Part shown: piece after piece, positions 24,980 through 34,354 of the stretch
Layout of the letters: each line of letters starts with the position of its first letter
Numbering within the stretch: the first letter of the stretch is position 1
NCBI GenBank assembly: GCA_021199855.1
Contig: JAJQHD010000055.1
Coordinates: 1-64,000 of the forward strand
Length of the DNA stretch: 64,000 nt
Reading direction: 5' to 3'
Source of the DNA: Oscillospiraceae bacterium
GTDB taxonomy: Bacteria > Bacillota > Clostridia > Oscillospirales > Ruminococcaceae
Program-made: the position numbers and the translations under genes
The notes under the pieces: model-generated
Database searches by the model: none
What the model was told of the DNA's origin: nothing
The model's input: only the letters and a program-made list of their open reading frames with translations

Positions 24980-26641
24980 ATGAACAGAAAATTTGAAAAC
25001 ACGAACGAAAACCCAAAAGCCGTCTACCGCACAGCGATTTACCTGAGGCTTTCGCGGGAGGATGGCGACAAGTCTGAGAGCGATTCTATCTCGAACCAGC
25101 GAAAGCTTCTTGAGGGCTACATCAGCGGAAGAAGCGAGTTCAGGCTTGTCGGCGAGTATGTCGATGATGGCTACTCCGGCTCGAACTTTGAGAGACCAGC
25201 GTGGAACCGGCTTTATTCGGACTTGGAGAAAGGTCTTGTAAACTGCATCATTGTGAAAGACCTCAGCCGTTTCGGGAGAAACTACATCGAGGTCGGAAGA
25301 TATCTTCAGATGATTTTTCCTGTCATGGGAGTTCGGCTTGTCGCGATAAACGACAATTTCGACACGTTGAATGAGTGGCAAAGCGGCGATTCTCTCACCG
25401 TTCCGATGAAAAACCTGATAAACGACATCTACTGCAAGGATATCTCAAAGAAGATCACCTCCCAGCTTGATGCTATGCGAAAGCGCGGCGAGTTCGTCTC
25501 AAACTTCGCACCATATGGGTATAAAAAAGACCCCGAAAACCGTTCAAAGCTGATTATAGACGATAACGTGGCGGGAATCGTTAAACAGATTTTCACCTGG
25601 AAGCTGGAGGGCTACAGTGACAACATAATAGCAGGTATGCTGAATGAGCAGGGTGTTCTTTCACCGTATGAGTATCAGATTTCTCAGGGAAACCGGGTTT
25701 CCGGCAATTTCAAAAAGTCGGATAAGGCAATGTGGGGAAGAGGAGCTGTTTACAACATTCTTCACAACGAATGCTACACCGGCAGAATGGTTCAGGGGAG
25801 GCGGAGAAAAGTCAGCTACCGGTCAAAGGAGATAATACTTCTCCCGAAGGAGGAGTGGACGAGAGTGGATGGCACGCACGAGCCGATAGTTGATAGGGAG
25901 CTCTTTGAACTGGTGCAGGATTTAATGAAGAAGGATACAAGGATAGCCGGAGGTAAGACAAAAGTTGAGCTGCTCTCCGGCTTTTTGTTTTGTCCGGAAT
26001 GCCACAGGCAACTCGTGATTCAGTCGACCTACTGCAATGGCAGGAAGTATCGCTACTACACCTGCAAGGACTGCCGTGATGAGGGCAGGACGACAAAGCG
26101 CATAAGCGAGACAAAGGCAAAATCCGCAATTTTCGAAGCAATCCGGAACATGGCTGAAACGGCAATCCGTATGGAAGCTATTATCGGTGAATCCGGTTCT
26201 GTTCCTGTCCGTAGCAGTGAAGTCATCCGCCTTGATGCCGAATTGGTTCAGCTTCAGGATGAGCTTGAGAGATACACTCGCCTGAGAAACGGACTTTATG
26301 AGGATTACCTATCCCAGGTTCTCAATCGGGAAGAATATGCGGACTACACCCGCCTTTACTCCGAGAAAATCGAAGCGACAAAAGCTGCCATGCGCACTGT
26401 TTCCGAAGAGCGCGAGCATGTGATTTCCGGCTATCAGAACGCCAGGTGGATCGGAAACTTCAGTAAGTACAGAGATATAACTTCTCTTGAGCGACCGATT
26501 CTCGCTGAGCTTCTTGAGCAGGTGCTTGTCCATCCTGGCGGGAAAATGGAGATTATATTCAGAGACGAAAAGTCGATAGAGCAGACACTTGAGGCTTATG
26601 GATATGAGGAGGACTGCTATGAACTTGGAATCGCAATATAA
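24980..26641 (+). CDS. Large serine recombinase 1
   Basis: A 553-residue site-specific recombinase. N-terminal resolvase catalytic domain (about 17-160) with nucleophile Ser25 in AIYLRLS and the DLSRFGRN arginine motif; recombinase domain (about 180-300); zinc ribbon FCPECHRQL...YYTCKDCRDEG (about 335-370); and a coiled-coil C-terminal part (about 395-480). All catalytic residues are present. The start MNRKFEN follows GAGAGGAG. First gene of a four-gene operon, overlapping the next start. Confidence 0.95.
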   Translation: MNRKFENTNENPKAVYRTAIYLRLSREDGDKSESDSISNQRKLLEGYISGRSEFRLVGEYVDDGYSGSNFERPAWNRLYSDLEKGLVNCIIVKDLSRFGRNYIEVGRYLQMIFPVMGVRLVAINDNFDTLNEWQSGDSLTVPMKNLINDIYCKDISKKITSQLDAMRKRGEFVSNFAPYGYKKDPENRSKLIIDDNVAGIVKQIFTWKLEGYSDNIIAGMLNEQGVLSPYEYQISQGNRVSGNFKKSDKAMWGRGAVYNILHNECYTGRMVQGRRRKVSYRSKEIILLPKEEWTRVDGTHEPIVDRELFELVQDLMKKDTRIAGGKTKVELLSGFLFCPECHRQLVIQSTYCNGRKYRYYTCKDCRDEGRTTKRISETKAKSAIFEAIRNMAETAIRMEAIIGESGSVPVRSSEVIRLDAELVQLQDELERYTRLRNGLYEDYLSQVLNREEYADYTRLYSEKIEATKAAMRTVSEEREHVISGYQNARWIGNFSKYRDITSLERPILAELLEQVLVHPGGKMEIIFRDEKSIEQTLEAYGYEEDCYELGIAI

Positions 26642-27092
26642 AAGGGCGGGCATCTATATTGCGCCGTCCGCTTACGGTGTGCCTGTTGACAGGAAAGAGG
26701 CTCTTGAAAGCTGTAAGACATATGCCAGTGAGCACGAGTGCCTTAAACTCATGCGGATTTATGTCGACGAGATTGCTTCGGTTATAAGAATTCCTGAGAA
26801 GAACGGCAGGCGGATGCCATTAGGCGTCACCGGCAATGATGCATGGCAAAGGCTTCTTAAAGATACAGAAACTTCTGCCATCGAAACCGTAGTAGTCTAT
26901 GCCGCAAGGACAGTTGCGCCGAGCATTTCCAGACTCGCGTATCTCATAAGAGAGTACTTCCTGCCATGCGGAATCGGATTTATAGACGTTGAAGCTGGCT
27001 TTGATTCTGAAACCGGCGACGTTGATGAATATCTTCGGCATAAAACCCGGGAATACCGGAGCACTCTGTACGGAAAGAAGGTGGCAGAATGA
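26619..27092 (+). CDS. Resolvase-fold protein with lost active-site arginines
   Basis: A 157-residue protein consisting only of a diverged resolvase-type catalytic domain. AGIYIAPS lines up with AIYLRLS of recombinase 1. A 56-residue stretch beginning AWQRLLKDTE aligns without gaps to AWNRLYSDLE of recombinase 1, ending GFDS versus NFDT. Ser17 is retained, but the Arg before it and both Arg of DLSRFGRN are gone (AARTVAPS), so strand cleavage is unlikely. There is no recombinase domain or zinc ribbon. Its start (after GAGGAGG) overlaps recombinase 1 and its stop overlaps recombinase 2 (ATGA), so all are co-translated. It may be a regulatory subunit or directionality partner; this is inference. 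Confidence 0.75.
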   Translation: MNLESQYKRAGIYIAPSAYGVPVDRKEALESCKTYASEHECLKLMRIYVDEIASVIRIPEKNGRRMPLGVTGNDAWQRLLKDTETSAIETVVVYAARTVAPSISRLAYLIREYFLPCGIGFIDVEAGFDSETGDVDEYLRHKTREYRSTLYGKKVAE

Positions 27093-28516
27093 GCAGGCGA
27101 AACCGGATTCCGAAATCAACCGAAAAATATCTTGCGAGAAAGTCGGTCAGAATATGGAATACTGCGCTCTATGCCCGGCTTTCCGTCGGGAACAACGGCT
27201 TTGAGGACGACCGTTCACTCAGAAACCAGATAAAATACCTCGAAGAGTACACAGAAAAGCATCCCGACCTTGTACTAGTCGATCGCTATGTCGACAACGG
27301 CAAAAGCGGACTGAACTTTGAGCGGGCAGAGTTCCAAAGGATGATGGAGGACGTGAAAACCGGCAGAATTAACTGTGTACTAGTCAAAGACCTATCAAGA
27401 TTCGGAAGAAACTATGTTGAGGCTGGATACTATCTCGAAACCATCTTCCCCGAGCTTGGTGTCCGGTTCATATCCCTGGGTGACAGCTTTGACAGCCTTC
27501 GGAGCGAAGACAGCGACAGCATCATTCTTCCATTGAAGAACATTATTAATGAAATGTATGCGAGAGAAACACAGAGAAAGATTCTTGCGGTACTCCGGGC
27601 AAAGGAGAGAGCAGGCGAGCGCCCGTTTGGGATGGCGCCATATGGGTATATGGTGGACCCGGAGTGCAACTATCATCTTCTTCCTGACCCGAACACATCA
27701 GCATATGTCCGGCTCATATTTGGAATGAAGTCTCAGGGCTGTAAACTTGCTGAAATAGCCGACAGACTGAATGAAGCTGGCGCTCCGACGCCGCTTTGCT
27801 ATCTCAAATCAAAGGGCAAGTATAAGAATGTCAACTGCTCCGGCAGATGGGACTATGTCAGCGTCCAGAAGCTTCTGGAAAACAGAACCTACACCGGCGC
27901 AACCGTCTATAACAGGTTGGGCAAGGGCGACTATACCGTGATTCCCGATACTCACGAAGCACTTGTCGACACAGCCACTTTCGATGAGATTTCCCGGGAA
28001 ATGCAGGAAAAGGGCAAGCACAGGGCGGATTCACTCGAGGCAGCTCGTCTTCGGCGAGAGAAGTACCCGAATATCTTAAAAGGCAAGTTCTTTTGCGGAG
28101 ACTGCGGGCGCGCGATGCTCTATGACCAGACCGGATCATCAGGCATTGTAAGAAATTTCCGCTATCGTTGCAGTGGATACAGCGATTATCGTAAGGATGA
28201 TGCCGGCGCGCCTCCATGTTCTGTCATAATTTCAGCTGTTCCCGAGCAGAGGGTTCATAAATTTGTCATTGACGAGCTGAGACAGCATCTTTCGGCAGGC
28301 GGCTTTCGGGTGGAAGAGCTCCCACCTGAAACAACCGGGATAATTCACCTCAGCGATACATCCTGGGTCGAGATAGTGGCAGTGGATGCTGAGGATCCGG
28401 TTGAAAGGCTCCTGAGGAGAGGTCTTACAAATGAACTGATGTCGGATTATGTCGAAAAGCTATGGTATCGTTCCGACGGCAGTCTCTCAATTCAGTTCAA
28501 GGCGAAGGAAAAGTGA
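27089..28516 (+). CDS. Large serine recombinase 2
   Basis: A 475-residue serine recombinase: basic N-terminal extension, catalytic domain with Ser32 in TALYARLS and DLSRFGRNYVEAGYYL, recombinase domain (about 190-300), zinc ribbon FFCGDCGRAML with a second Cys pair further on. It lacks the long C-terminal coiled coil of recombinases 1 and 3. Its start overlaps the preceding stop by 4 bases and recombinase 3 begins 4 bases after its stop. Confidence 0.95.
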   Translation: MSRRNRIPKSTEKYLARKSVRIWNTALYARLSVGNNGFEDDRSLRNQIKYLEEYTEKHPDLVLVDRYVDNGKSGLNFERAEFQRMMEDVKTGRINCVLVKDLSRFGRNYVEAGYYLETIFPELGVRFISLGDSFDSLRSEDSDSIILPLKNIINEMYARETQRKILAVLRAKERAGERPFGMAPYGYMVDPECNYHLLPDPNTSAYVRLIFGMKSQGCKLAEIADRLNEAGAPTPLCYLKSKGKYKNVNCSGRWDYVSVQKLLENRTYTGATVYNRLGKGDYTVIPDTHEALVDTATFDEISREMQEKGKHRADSLEAARLRREKYPNILKGKFFCGDCGRAMLYDQTGSSGIVRNFRYRCSGYSDYRKDDAGAPPCSVIISAVPEQRVHKFVIDELRQHLSAGGFRVEELPPETTGIIHLSDTSWVEIVAVDAEDPVERLLRRGLTNELMSDYVEKLWYRSDGSLSIQFKAKEK

Positions 28517-28520
28517 CAGC

Positions 28521-30116
28521 ATGGTTGGCTTATACATAAGGCTTTCCCGCCTTGATGACGATTTCGGCGAGTACAAGCAGGTGAGTAACAGCGTTGAGAA
28601 TCAGCGGAAGCTTCTTTGGGAATACGTTCAAGAGCTCCCCGACCTTCGCGCAGAAGATTCCGAAGAATTCATCGACGACGGCTACAGCGGTACAAACTTC
28701 CAGAGACCGGCATTTCAGAGAATGCTCACACTTGTCAAAAAGCAGGTGGTGACTACAGTCATTGTCAAAGACTTCTCCCGATTCGGGAGAAACTATGTCG
28801 AGTGCGCTGACTACCTTGAAAAGCTCTTTCCGTTTCTTGGTACACGCTTTATCTCCGTTTCAGACAATTACGACAGCGGTCGGAGAGTGGAAGACAGGCA
28901 GGTTGAAATCGCAATGAGAAATATTGTCAACGCATATTATTCGCAGGAATTGTCCCGGAAAGTGATTTCGACATTCGACCAGAAGCACGAAAATGGCGAA
29001 TTCTTCTTCTGCGCGCCATTTGGATATCTGAAGGATGAAGCTTGCCCCGGAAAGATTACCGTTGATGAGGATGCCGCGCAGATTGTCCGGCATATCTTCA
29101 GCCTTGCATGTGATGGCTTTACGACCTGTCAGATAGCAAAGCTTCTCAACCGCGAGAAAATCCCGACGGTGGCGGCTTACAATCGCGAGCACCAAGTTAA
29201 GGGCAAGGCACGCTCTCAGGAAAAGAGCGAATATGCCGCGTGGACAGGCACAAAAGTCGCGAGCATCCTGAAAAACGAGGTCTACACCGGAACTTACATT
29301 TCTCAGAAGAGAAAGAGAATCGCAACTGGTGCAAAGAAAACTGCTTGTGTTAACAGTCCAATGAAAATCACTGATAATCATCCTGCGGTTGTGAGCTCTG
29401 AGACGTTCAGAAAAGCGCAGAAAACTCTTAAGAAAGCGAAAAAGCCTGCAAACAGCCGCCGCTACCCGTTGAAATCGAAGGTTTTCTGCGGCAATTGCGG
29501 ATATGCGATGACATATCAGGAGAATGTTCACGACGAGTGTTGTTTTTTCTGCAACCAGGCGTCTCAAACAGGAAACGATGTCGGCTGTCCTGAAGACCAT
29601 ATCCCGGAGGAACTTCTCAACGCCAGGGTTTTCACTCAGCTCAGAACCTGGATGATGCTTCTTGAAACCGCCTGTGGAAATGTCGATGAATCCGAGCAGA
29701 AGCGCCAGAAGGGCTTGCAAATTCTGGGCTATGAAGCCGACAATCTCCAGACAGAATTAGGAGCTCTGCAATCTGAGAAACTCGAACTTTACGAGTGCTA
29801 CAGTGACGGTAGGATGAGTCGGGAAGACTTCACCACGCAGAAAGATAAACTGTCATCAGGAATTGATTCTCTGAAAGCTGAGCTTGACAAGCTCCATGAA
29901 AAAGAATCCCGTCTGAGACTGGCAAGAAATCATAGAAAGCCGGAGCTCGATGATCTGATGGAAAAAGTGAAGCTTTTTGAAAACGAAACCCGCCTTACAT
30001 GCACAATGGCAGATGTTTTTATAGAGAAAGTAACTGCTTATGACAAATGGTGCATCGAAATAACCTGGAAGCATGAGGAACTGGTTGAGAAAGCGCTGAG
30101 CGAGGCAAAAAGTTAA
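28521..30116 (+). CDS. Large serine recombinase 3
   Basis: A 531-residue serine recombinase. The start MVGLYIRLS (after AAGGA) puts the nucleophile at Ser9, so the N-terminus is very short. DFSRFGRNYVECADYL, the recombinase domain (about 165-290), the zinc ribbon FCGNCGYAM...CCFFCNQ and a long coiled coil (about 405-480) are present. An upstream in-frame extension would lie inside recombinase 2 and is rejected. Last gene of the operon, followed by a strong terminator. Confidence 0.95.
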   Translation: MVGLYIRLSRLDDDFGEYKQVSNSVENQRKLLWEYVQELPDLRAEDSEEFIDDGYSGTNFQRPAFQRMLTLVKKQVVTTVIVKDFSRFGRNYVECADYLEKLFPFLGTRFISVSDNYDSGRRVEDRQVEIAMRNIVNAYYSQELSRKVISTFDQKHENGEFFFCAPFGYLKDEACPGKITVDEDAAQIVRHIFSLACDGFTTCQIAKLLNREKIPTVAAYNREHQVKGKARSQEKSEYAAWTGTKVASILKNEVYTGTYISQKRKRIATGAKKTACVNSPMKITDNHPAVVSSETFRKAQKTLKKAKKPANSRRYPLKSKVFCGNCGYAMTYQENVHDECCFFCNQASQTGNDVGCPEDHIPEELLNARVFTQLRTWMMLLETACGNVDESEQKRQKGLQILGYEADNLQTELGALQSEKLELYECYSDGRMSREDFTTQKDKLSSGIDSLKAELDKLHEKESRLRLARNHRKPELDDLMEKVKLFENETRLTCTMADVFIEKVTAYDKWCIEITWKHEELVEKALSEAKS

Positions 30117-30174
30117 GTAAACCAGGCAACACCCTGCCAGCCACACTAGCTTAATTGAATAAATCAGAGAATAA

Positions 30175-30210
30175 TCCCCTTAAGGCAAAAAGTCTGCCTT
30201 AAGGGGATTT
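30175..30210 (+). terminator. Terminator of the recombinase operon
   Basis: Perfect 12-base stem CCCCTTAAGGCA / TGCCTTAAGGGG with a 7-base loop and ATTTTG after it. Confidence 0.85.
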
Positions 30211-30447
30211 TGTCGTCATATATCCCTGAATTGCTTTTTGCGAAATCGTAGCCCGCCCGCCATCACTAAGTGAAAGTGTTTTTGTTCTGTCCCACAGAAC
30301 TCACTTGAATAGCAGACGCTTGCACAAACCTAATTTGGCTAACTATTAGCAAGTGAAATTGTGCTGACTACGTCTCTTAAGATGGATAAATGTGACTTGA
30401 TAACAGGTACAAAGCACACTGAATAGCAGCATGGGAATGATAGTAGA
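30211..30447. other. Intergenic stretch after the recombinases
   Basis: No gene seen. It contains short repeats (CTTGAATAGCAG and CTGAATAGCAG; CACTTG twice) and a weak promoter-like TTGATA near 30395. As the first non-coding DNA after the integration genes it is a possible place for an attachment site, but no direct repeat partner could be identified. Confidence 0.3.
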
Positions 30448-31725
30448 ATGCTCAAAAAGAAAGATACTCTTGTTATTATCGGAAACGGCTTCGACCGCTG
30501 GCAGAATCTCGATACTAGTTATAGTAGTTTTCAAAAATATTACGAAGAGCACAGAGACGAAATTTTAGATAAATTAGGCATTGGAAAGATACGAGTGTTT
30601 GATAAGGACGGTTCATCTTTTGACATCTCGGATGTTGAGCTGATTTATGGAAATCCGTTCAAGCCCGCAAATCTCGATGACGATTTTTGGTGGCGGTTTG
30701 AAGACTCGCTGGCAACAATTGATGCATACCGCATCAATGCGTTTTTCGGAAAAGATGATAAAGGGCTAAAGGAAATGTCAAAGAGCATAGATAATGCTCG
30801 GCATATTCTTAATGTCGCATTCGCTTCATGGTTGGAAAGTATAGAAATTGGTGAAGAAGATACAGGCATACGCTTTGGCGAAAACTGCTATTTCATAAAC
30901 TTTAATTATACCTCTACTCTAGAAAAAAGATTTTGTGTTGATTCGAGTGATATTTACCATATTCATGGAGAGGCAGATGATCCGGAATCAATCGTAGTTG
31001 GACATTCTGCTCATCCACAAGAGCCGTTATATGAGCTATATGATTTCGGTGGAAGATTTCGAGGGTTATACCATGTAGAAATTGTTTTATACGAGACAGA
31101 TAAGCATGTTAAAGATAATATAAACTTACTTATTGCTGCTATGTCTTTGTCGGGAATTAATCCTGATGACATCAAGGATATATATGTACTTGGGCATTCA
31201 TTTGGAATGGCTGACATTCAGTATTTCCAATTTCTCAACTGTGAAACGAATCTTAGCATGCGTTATTTGGACGATGAGTCTGATAGTGATTTGAACGGTG
31301 ACTGTGAAGCGACAATAGACCCGCTGAACGATTTGTACAACAGGATTCAATATACAATAAAGAGATACGGAAACGATAAATCGATTACAGAAGAAATGAC
31401 ACCAGAAGAGGAAAGAGCTTTCCTGAGAAGATTATCAATGGAGCAGGACGAAAGAGACCGTATTTTGGAAAATGACTTTCACGAGTTGTTGAGTGATTCA
31501 GATATATTTTCAAGCCAGGATGAAATAGGATACAAAGAAGTAGCAAGTGAGGAACCAACGTGTAGAGTGCAGGATGCCATGTGGCATATTACATATTTTT
31601 CAGAAGATGATGAGAACAGAATCAAGGAAGCAATGGAACGCATCGGTTGTACTAATTATGAGTTGATTAGTTCTATAGATGAGGCTATTAAGCCGTTAGT
31701 TACAGAAAAGGCTGTAGTGTCGTGA
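30448..31725 (+). CDS. AbiH-family abortive infection protein
   Basis: A 425-residue protein of the AbiH phage defence family. The N-terminal nucleotide-binding-like motif is TLVIIGNGFDRWQNLDTSYSSF. It is followed by FINFNYTSTLEKRF, IYHIHGEADDPESIVVGHS and, near residue 250, IYVLGHSFGMADIQYF. These are the conserved AbiH blocks in order. The last ~120 residues are acidic and helical. AbiH aborts lactococcal phage infection by an unknown mechanism. The gene stands alone next to the integration module, as cargo. Confidence 0.87.
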   Translation: MLKKKDTLVIIGNGFDRWQNLDTSYSSFQKYYEEHRDEILDKLGIGKIRVFDKDGSSFDISDVELIYGNPFKPANLDDDFWWRFEDSLATIDAYRINAFFGKDDKGLKEMSKSIDNARHILNVAFASWLESIEIGEEDTGIRFGENCYFINFNYTSTLEKRFCVDSSDIYHIHGEADDPESIVVGHSAHPQEPLYELYDFGGRFRGLYHVEIVLYETDKHVKDNINLLIAAMSLSGINPDDIKDIYVLGHSFGMADIQYFQFLNCETNLSMRYLDDESDSDLNGDCEATIDPLNDLYNRIQYTIKRYGNDKSITEEMTPEEERAFLRRLSMEQDERDRILENDFHELLSDSDIFSSQDEIGYKEVASEEPTCRVQDAMWHITYFSEDDENRIKEAMERIGCTNYELISSIDEAIKPLVTEKAVVS

Positions 31726-32182
31726 AAGAGAGAAGAAAGTGAACGAAGTAACTGACAATAAGACAGCGAATGGCAAGAAAAACTTACTAATATACGCCCA
31801 CTCCGTGTCTTGACTTTATACTAAACATTCTGCACATAACAAGGATTTGAAGGTGCTTGGATGGGTGAGAAAAAGGGCAGGAGCATAAAAAAAGAGCGTG
31901 CGGGAGTGCGGATGGAGATTAAAAGTGCTGTGAGAACTTCATAAAAAATACGGGATGTGGTTAATACCGCCATTTGCAGTATAAAACATATCATGTGGAT
32001 CACCCCGTTCTATAGTCAGCGAGATTATTTTTTGCTCTTGTGAAAGTAAAAAATGAGTTAAATGTAGGGGAAGAGACAGTAAATTGAAAACGAAACGTTG
32101 TTGCCAAGATGGAGTTAAAAAACTGTTGCTAGATATTTCGGACATAACCAGGATATCCTGAAGGACTGCGGGAGAGAAACGA
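31726..32182. other. Intergenic stretch before the polysaccharide locus
   Basis: 457 bases with no gene I can support; only short frames with stops. A TTGACT ... TATACT-like pair near 31810-31825 has poor spacing. Base use is A+T-rich like the following locus. It may hold the locus promoter and possibly decayed sequence. Confidence 0.3.
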
Positions 32183-33196
32183 ATGGATAGTACATATGAG
32201 AGAAAGATAGATAAAAGCAAAATTCCTACCTGCCCGATACTAGGTGTGAACCTCGCTGCAATCAACATGGATTGGCTTCTGAAATTTACAGAGAAGAATA
32301 TAGAGAAGCTGAAGGGTGATTACATGACTGTGGTAAACGTGTACAGTTGTGTATCGGCCTATGAAGACTCGGAATATTGCGAGATTCAGAATGGCGGTGT
32401 TCTTGCCATTCCAGATGGCGGTCCTTTATCTACAGTTGGAAGGAAGCGTGGCTACAAGAAGATGGAACGAACCACCGGTCCTTCTTATATGGGAGAGATT
32501 TTGAAAGTTAGTGTGGAACGTGGCTACAAGCACTACTTTTACGGGAGTACACCTTCGACGATTGAGAAATTGCGAGAGAATCTTCTATCAGCATATCCGG
32601 GCTCGGATATCGTGGGAATGTATAGCCCACCATTTCGCCCGCTGACTGACGAGGAAGATAAGCTGATAGTAGATAGAATCAATGAGCTTCAACCAGATTT
32701 TATATGGATAGGCTTAGGAGCACCTAAACAGGAACAGTTTATGGCAGCTCATCAAGGAAAATTGAATGGCTTTATGGTTGGCGTAGGAGCAGCTTTTGAC
32801 TATTATGCTGGAAACATAGACAGGGCTCCTGAGTGGATGCAGAAAAGGAATCTTGAGTGGGTATATAGGTTGATTCAAGACCCACGAAGGTTATTAAAAA
32901 AATACTGGCATACGAACTTTAAGTTCATATGGCTGACTATGGTGAGAGGAGGTAACGCTACAGAGAAAAAATCTGTGGTAGATGAGGAAATGAAATTTGA
33001 AGCAATGTTTATGGATGACACCATAAATACGGAATCTGTTACGACAGATATGTCTGAAACCGATCGTGGGGGGGTAGAACGTAGATTATTTTATCTCCAG
33101 ACAAGTCAATACCACAATTGCCGTGGATGGCTTAATACGATATATATAAGTTCAAGGATAAAAGGAAATCTTTTGTTTACAGTTTCAGCTGCATGA
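32183..33196 (+). CDS. WecG/TagA/CpsF glycosyltransferase (GT26), copy 1
   Basis: Transfers an N-acetyl-aminosugar such as ManNAc to a lipid-linked sugar in teichoic acid or capsule synthesis. The 337-residue protein has the GT26 core (about 10-250): PDGGPLSTVGRKRG, HYFYGSTPSTIEKLRENL, GMYSPPFRPLT and IGLGAPKQEQFM. Family members usually end near residue 250. The extra tail includes a G7 tract (33068-33074); the loss or gain of one G would stop translation after TDRGG or TDRGGGRT. First gene of the locus. Confidence 0.9.
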   Translation: MDSTYERKIDKSKIPTCPILGVNLAAINMDWLLKFTEKNIEKLKGDYMTVVNVYSCVSAYEDSEYCEIQNGGVLAIPDGGPLSTVGRKRGYKKMERTTGPSYMGEILKVSVERGYKHYFYGSTPSTIEKLRENLLSAYPGSDIVGMYSPPFRPLTDEEDKLIVDRINELQPDFIWIGLGAPKQEQFMAAHQGKLNGFMVGVGAAFDYYAGNIDRAPEWMQKRNLEWVYRLIQDPRRLLKKYWHTNFKFIWLTMVRGGNATEKKSVVDEEMKFEAMFMDDTINTESVTTDMSETDRGGVERRLFYLQTSQYHNCRGWLNTIYISSRIKGNLLFTVSAA

Positions 33197-33321
33197 TGTA
33201 GAGGGTTATGCAGCAGAAAGTATCGTGATTAAGACTACAAAGCAAGTTGTTGAAAGAACAAAGTTATTGTGGATTTCTGGTACTGATCAGAGAAAAAATT
33301 GACTTTATGGAGGAAAATTAA

Positions 33322-34314
33322 ATGAAAAGCATAATGGTAACAGGCGGATGTGGCATGATTGGTTCTAATCTTGTGAAGCGTCTTGTAAAAGAGGGATGGG
33401 ATGTTTATGTGGCAGACAATCTCTGGCGTGGTAAGGTGGAGAACCTTAACGATGATGAAGGACAACCCGTAATAGATATTGATACCCATTTCTTTAAGAA
33501 TGACCTCACAAATTACGAGGAAACCAAGGAAGTAATCGGGATGACGGATTATGTTGTCCATCTGGCAGATGTTGTTGCAGGAATCGATTATGTATTCAAG
33601 AATCAGGGTGAGTTATTCCGCATAAATAACCTGATTAACTCAAACGTTTTCGACTGTTGCAGAAAGGCAGGAAAAGAGAAAATTAAGGGCTTGCTGTATG
33701 TTGGCACAGTGTGCAGCTTCCCGTTGACAAGACAGAACACACTTAATCCGGAACCTTTACGTGAAGAAGAGCTTTTCCCTGCAATGCCTGAATCAGCTTA
33801 TGGATGGAGTAAGCTGATGGGACAGTTGGAGATGGGCTATTTAGAGAAGGAAACCGGTATTCCATGCAGTATCCTCATGTTCCATAATGTCTATGGGACG
33901 CCTACTGACTTCGGTGAGAGAAGCCAGGTTATACCAGCATTGATTCGTAAGGCTGTTAATTATCCGTCTGAGCCTTTTAATGTTTGGGGCAGTGGTGAAC
34001 AGGGACGTGCCTTTATCCATGTAAATGACATTGTTAATGCACTTGTGCTTGCTCTTGAAAAAGGCTGGGGGCAGGGCATTATTCAGATAGGACCGTCACA
34101 TTGTACCTCGATTAAAGAAATTGCATATAAAGTTATCGAAGTCTCCGGTAAGGATATTACTCCGTTCTTTGATACTTCAAAACCAGAAGGGGATAAGGCT
34201 CGTTGCGCTGATTACAGCAAAGCAAAAGCTGTCCTTGGATGGGAACCGACTGTTTCTTTAGAAGAAGGTCTGAGAGAATCGTATAAGTGGATCGAGAAAC
34301 AGATTAACGGGTAG
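33322..34314 (+). CDS. NAD-dependent epimerase/dehydratase
   Basis: A 330-residue extended short-chain dehydrogenase. The Rossmann motif is VTGGCGMIGSNLVKRL (7-22). The catalytic Tyr-x3-Lys is in SAYGWSKLMG (about 160). NVYGTPTDFGERSQVIPALIRKA and GEQGRAFIHVNDIV are the substrate-binding parts. It most resembles nucleotide-sugar epimerases of the GDP- or UDP-sugar type; the substrate cannot be fixed. GGAGG precedes the ATG. The bases 33162-33302 just before it contain a short decayed reading frame. Confidence 0.88.
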   Translation: MKSIMVTGGCGMIGSNLVKRLVKEGWDVYVADNLWRGKVENLNDDEGQPVIDIDTHFFKNDLTNYEETKEVIGMTDYVVHLADVVAGIDYVFKNQGELFRINNLINSNVFDCCRKAGKEKIKGLLYVGTVCSFPLTRQNTLNPEPLREEELFPAMPESAYGWSKLMGQLEMGYLEKETGIPCSILMFHNVYGTPTDFGERSQVIPALIRKAVNYPSEPFNVWGSGEQGRAFIHVNDIVNALVLALEKGWGQGIIQIGPSHCTSIKEIAYKVIEVSGKDITPFFDTSKPEGDKARCADYSKAKAVLGWEPTVSLEEGLRESYKWIEKQING

Positions 34315-34354
34315 ATCTACTAACATGAAGAGAAAGCATATGGAGTGAGAGTCT

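Noticed and set aside
30117..30447. attR or attL site of the island
   Set aside because: Expected position, but I found no matching direct repeat in the window.
33162..33302. 46-codon open frame before the epimerase (KEIFCLQFQLHDVEGYAAES...)
   Set aside because: No start codon or ribosome binding site; at most a remnant of an older gene.
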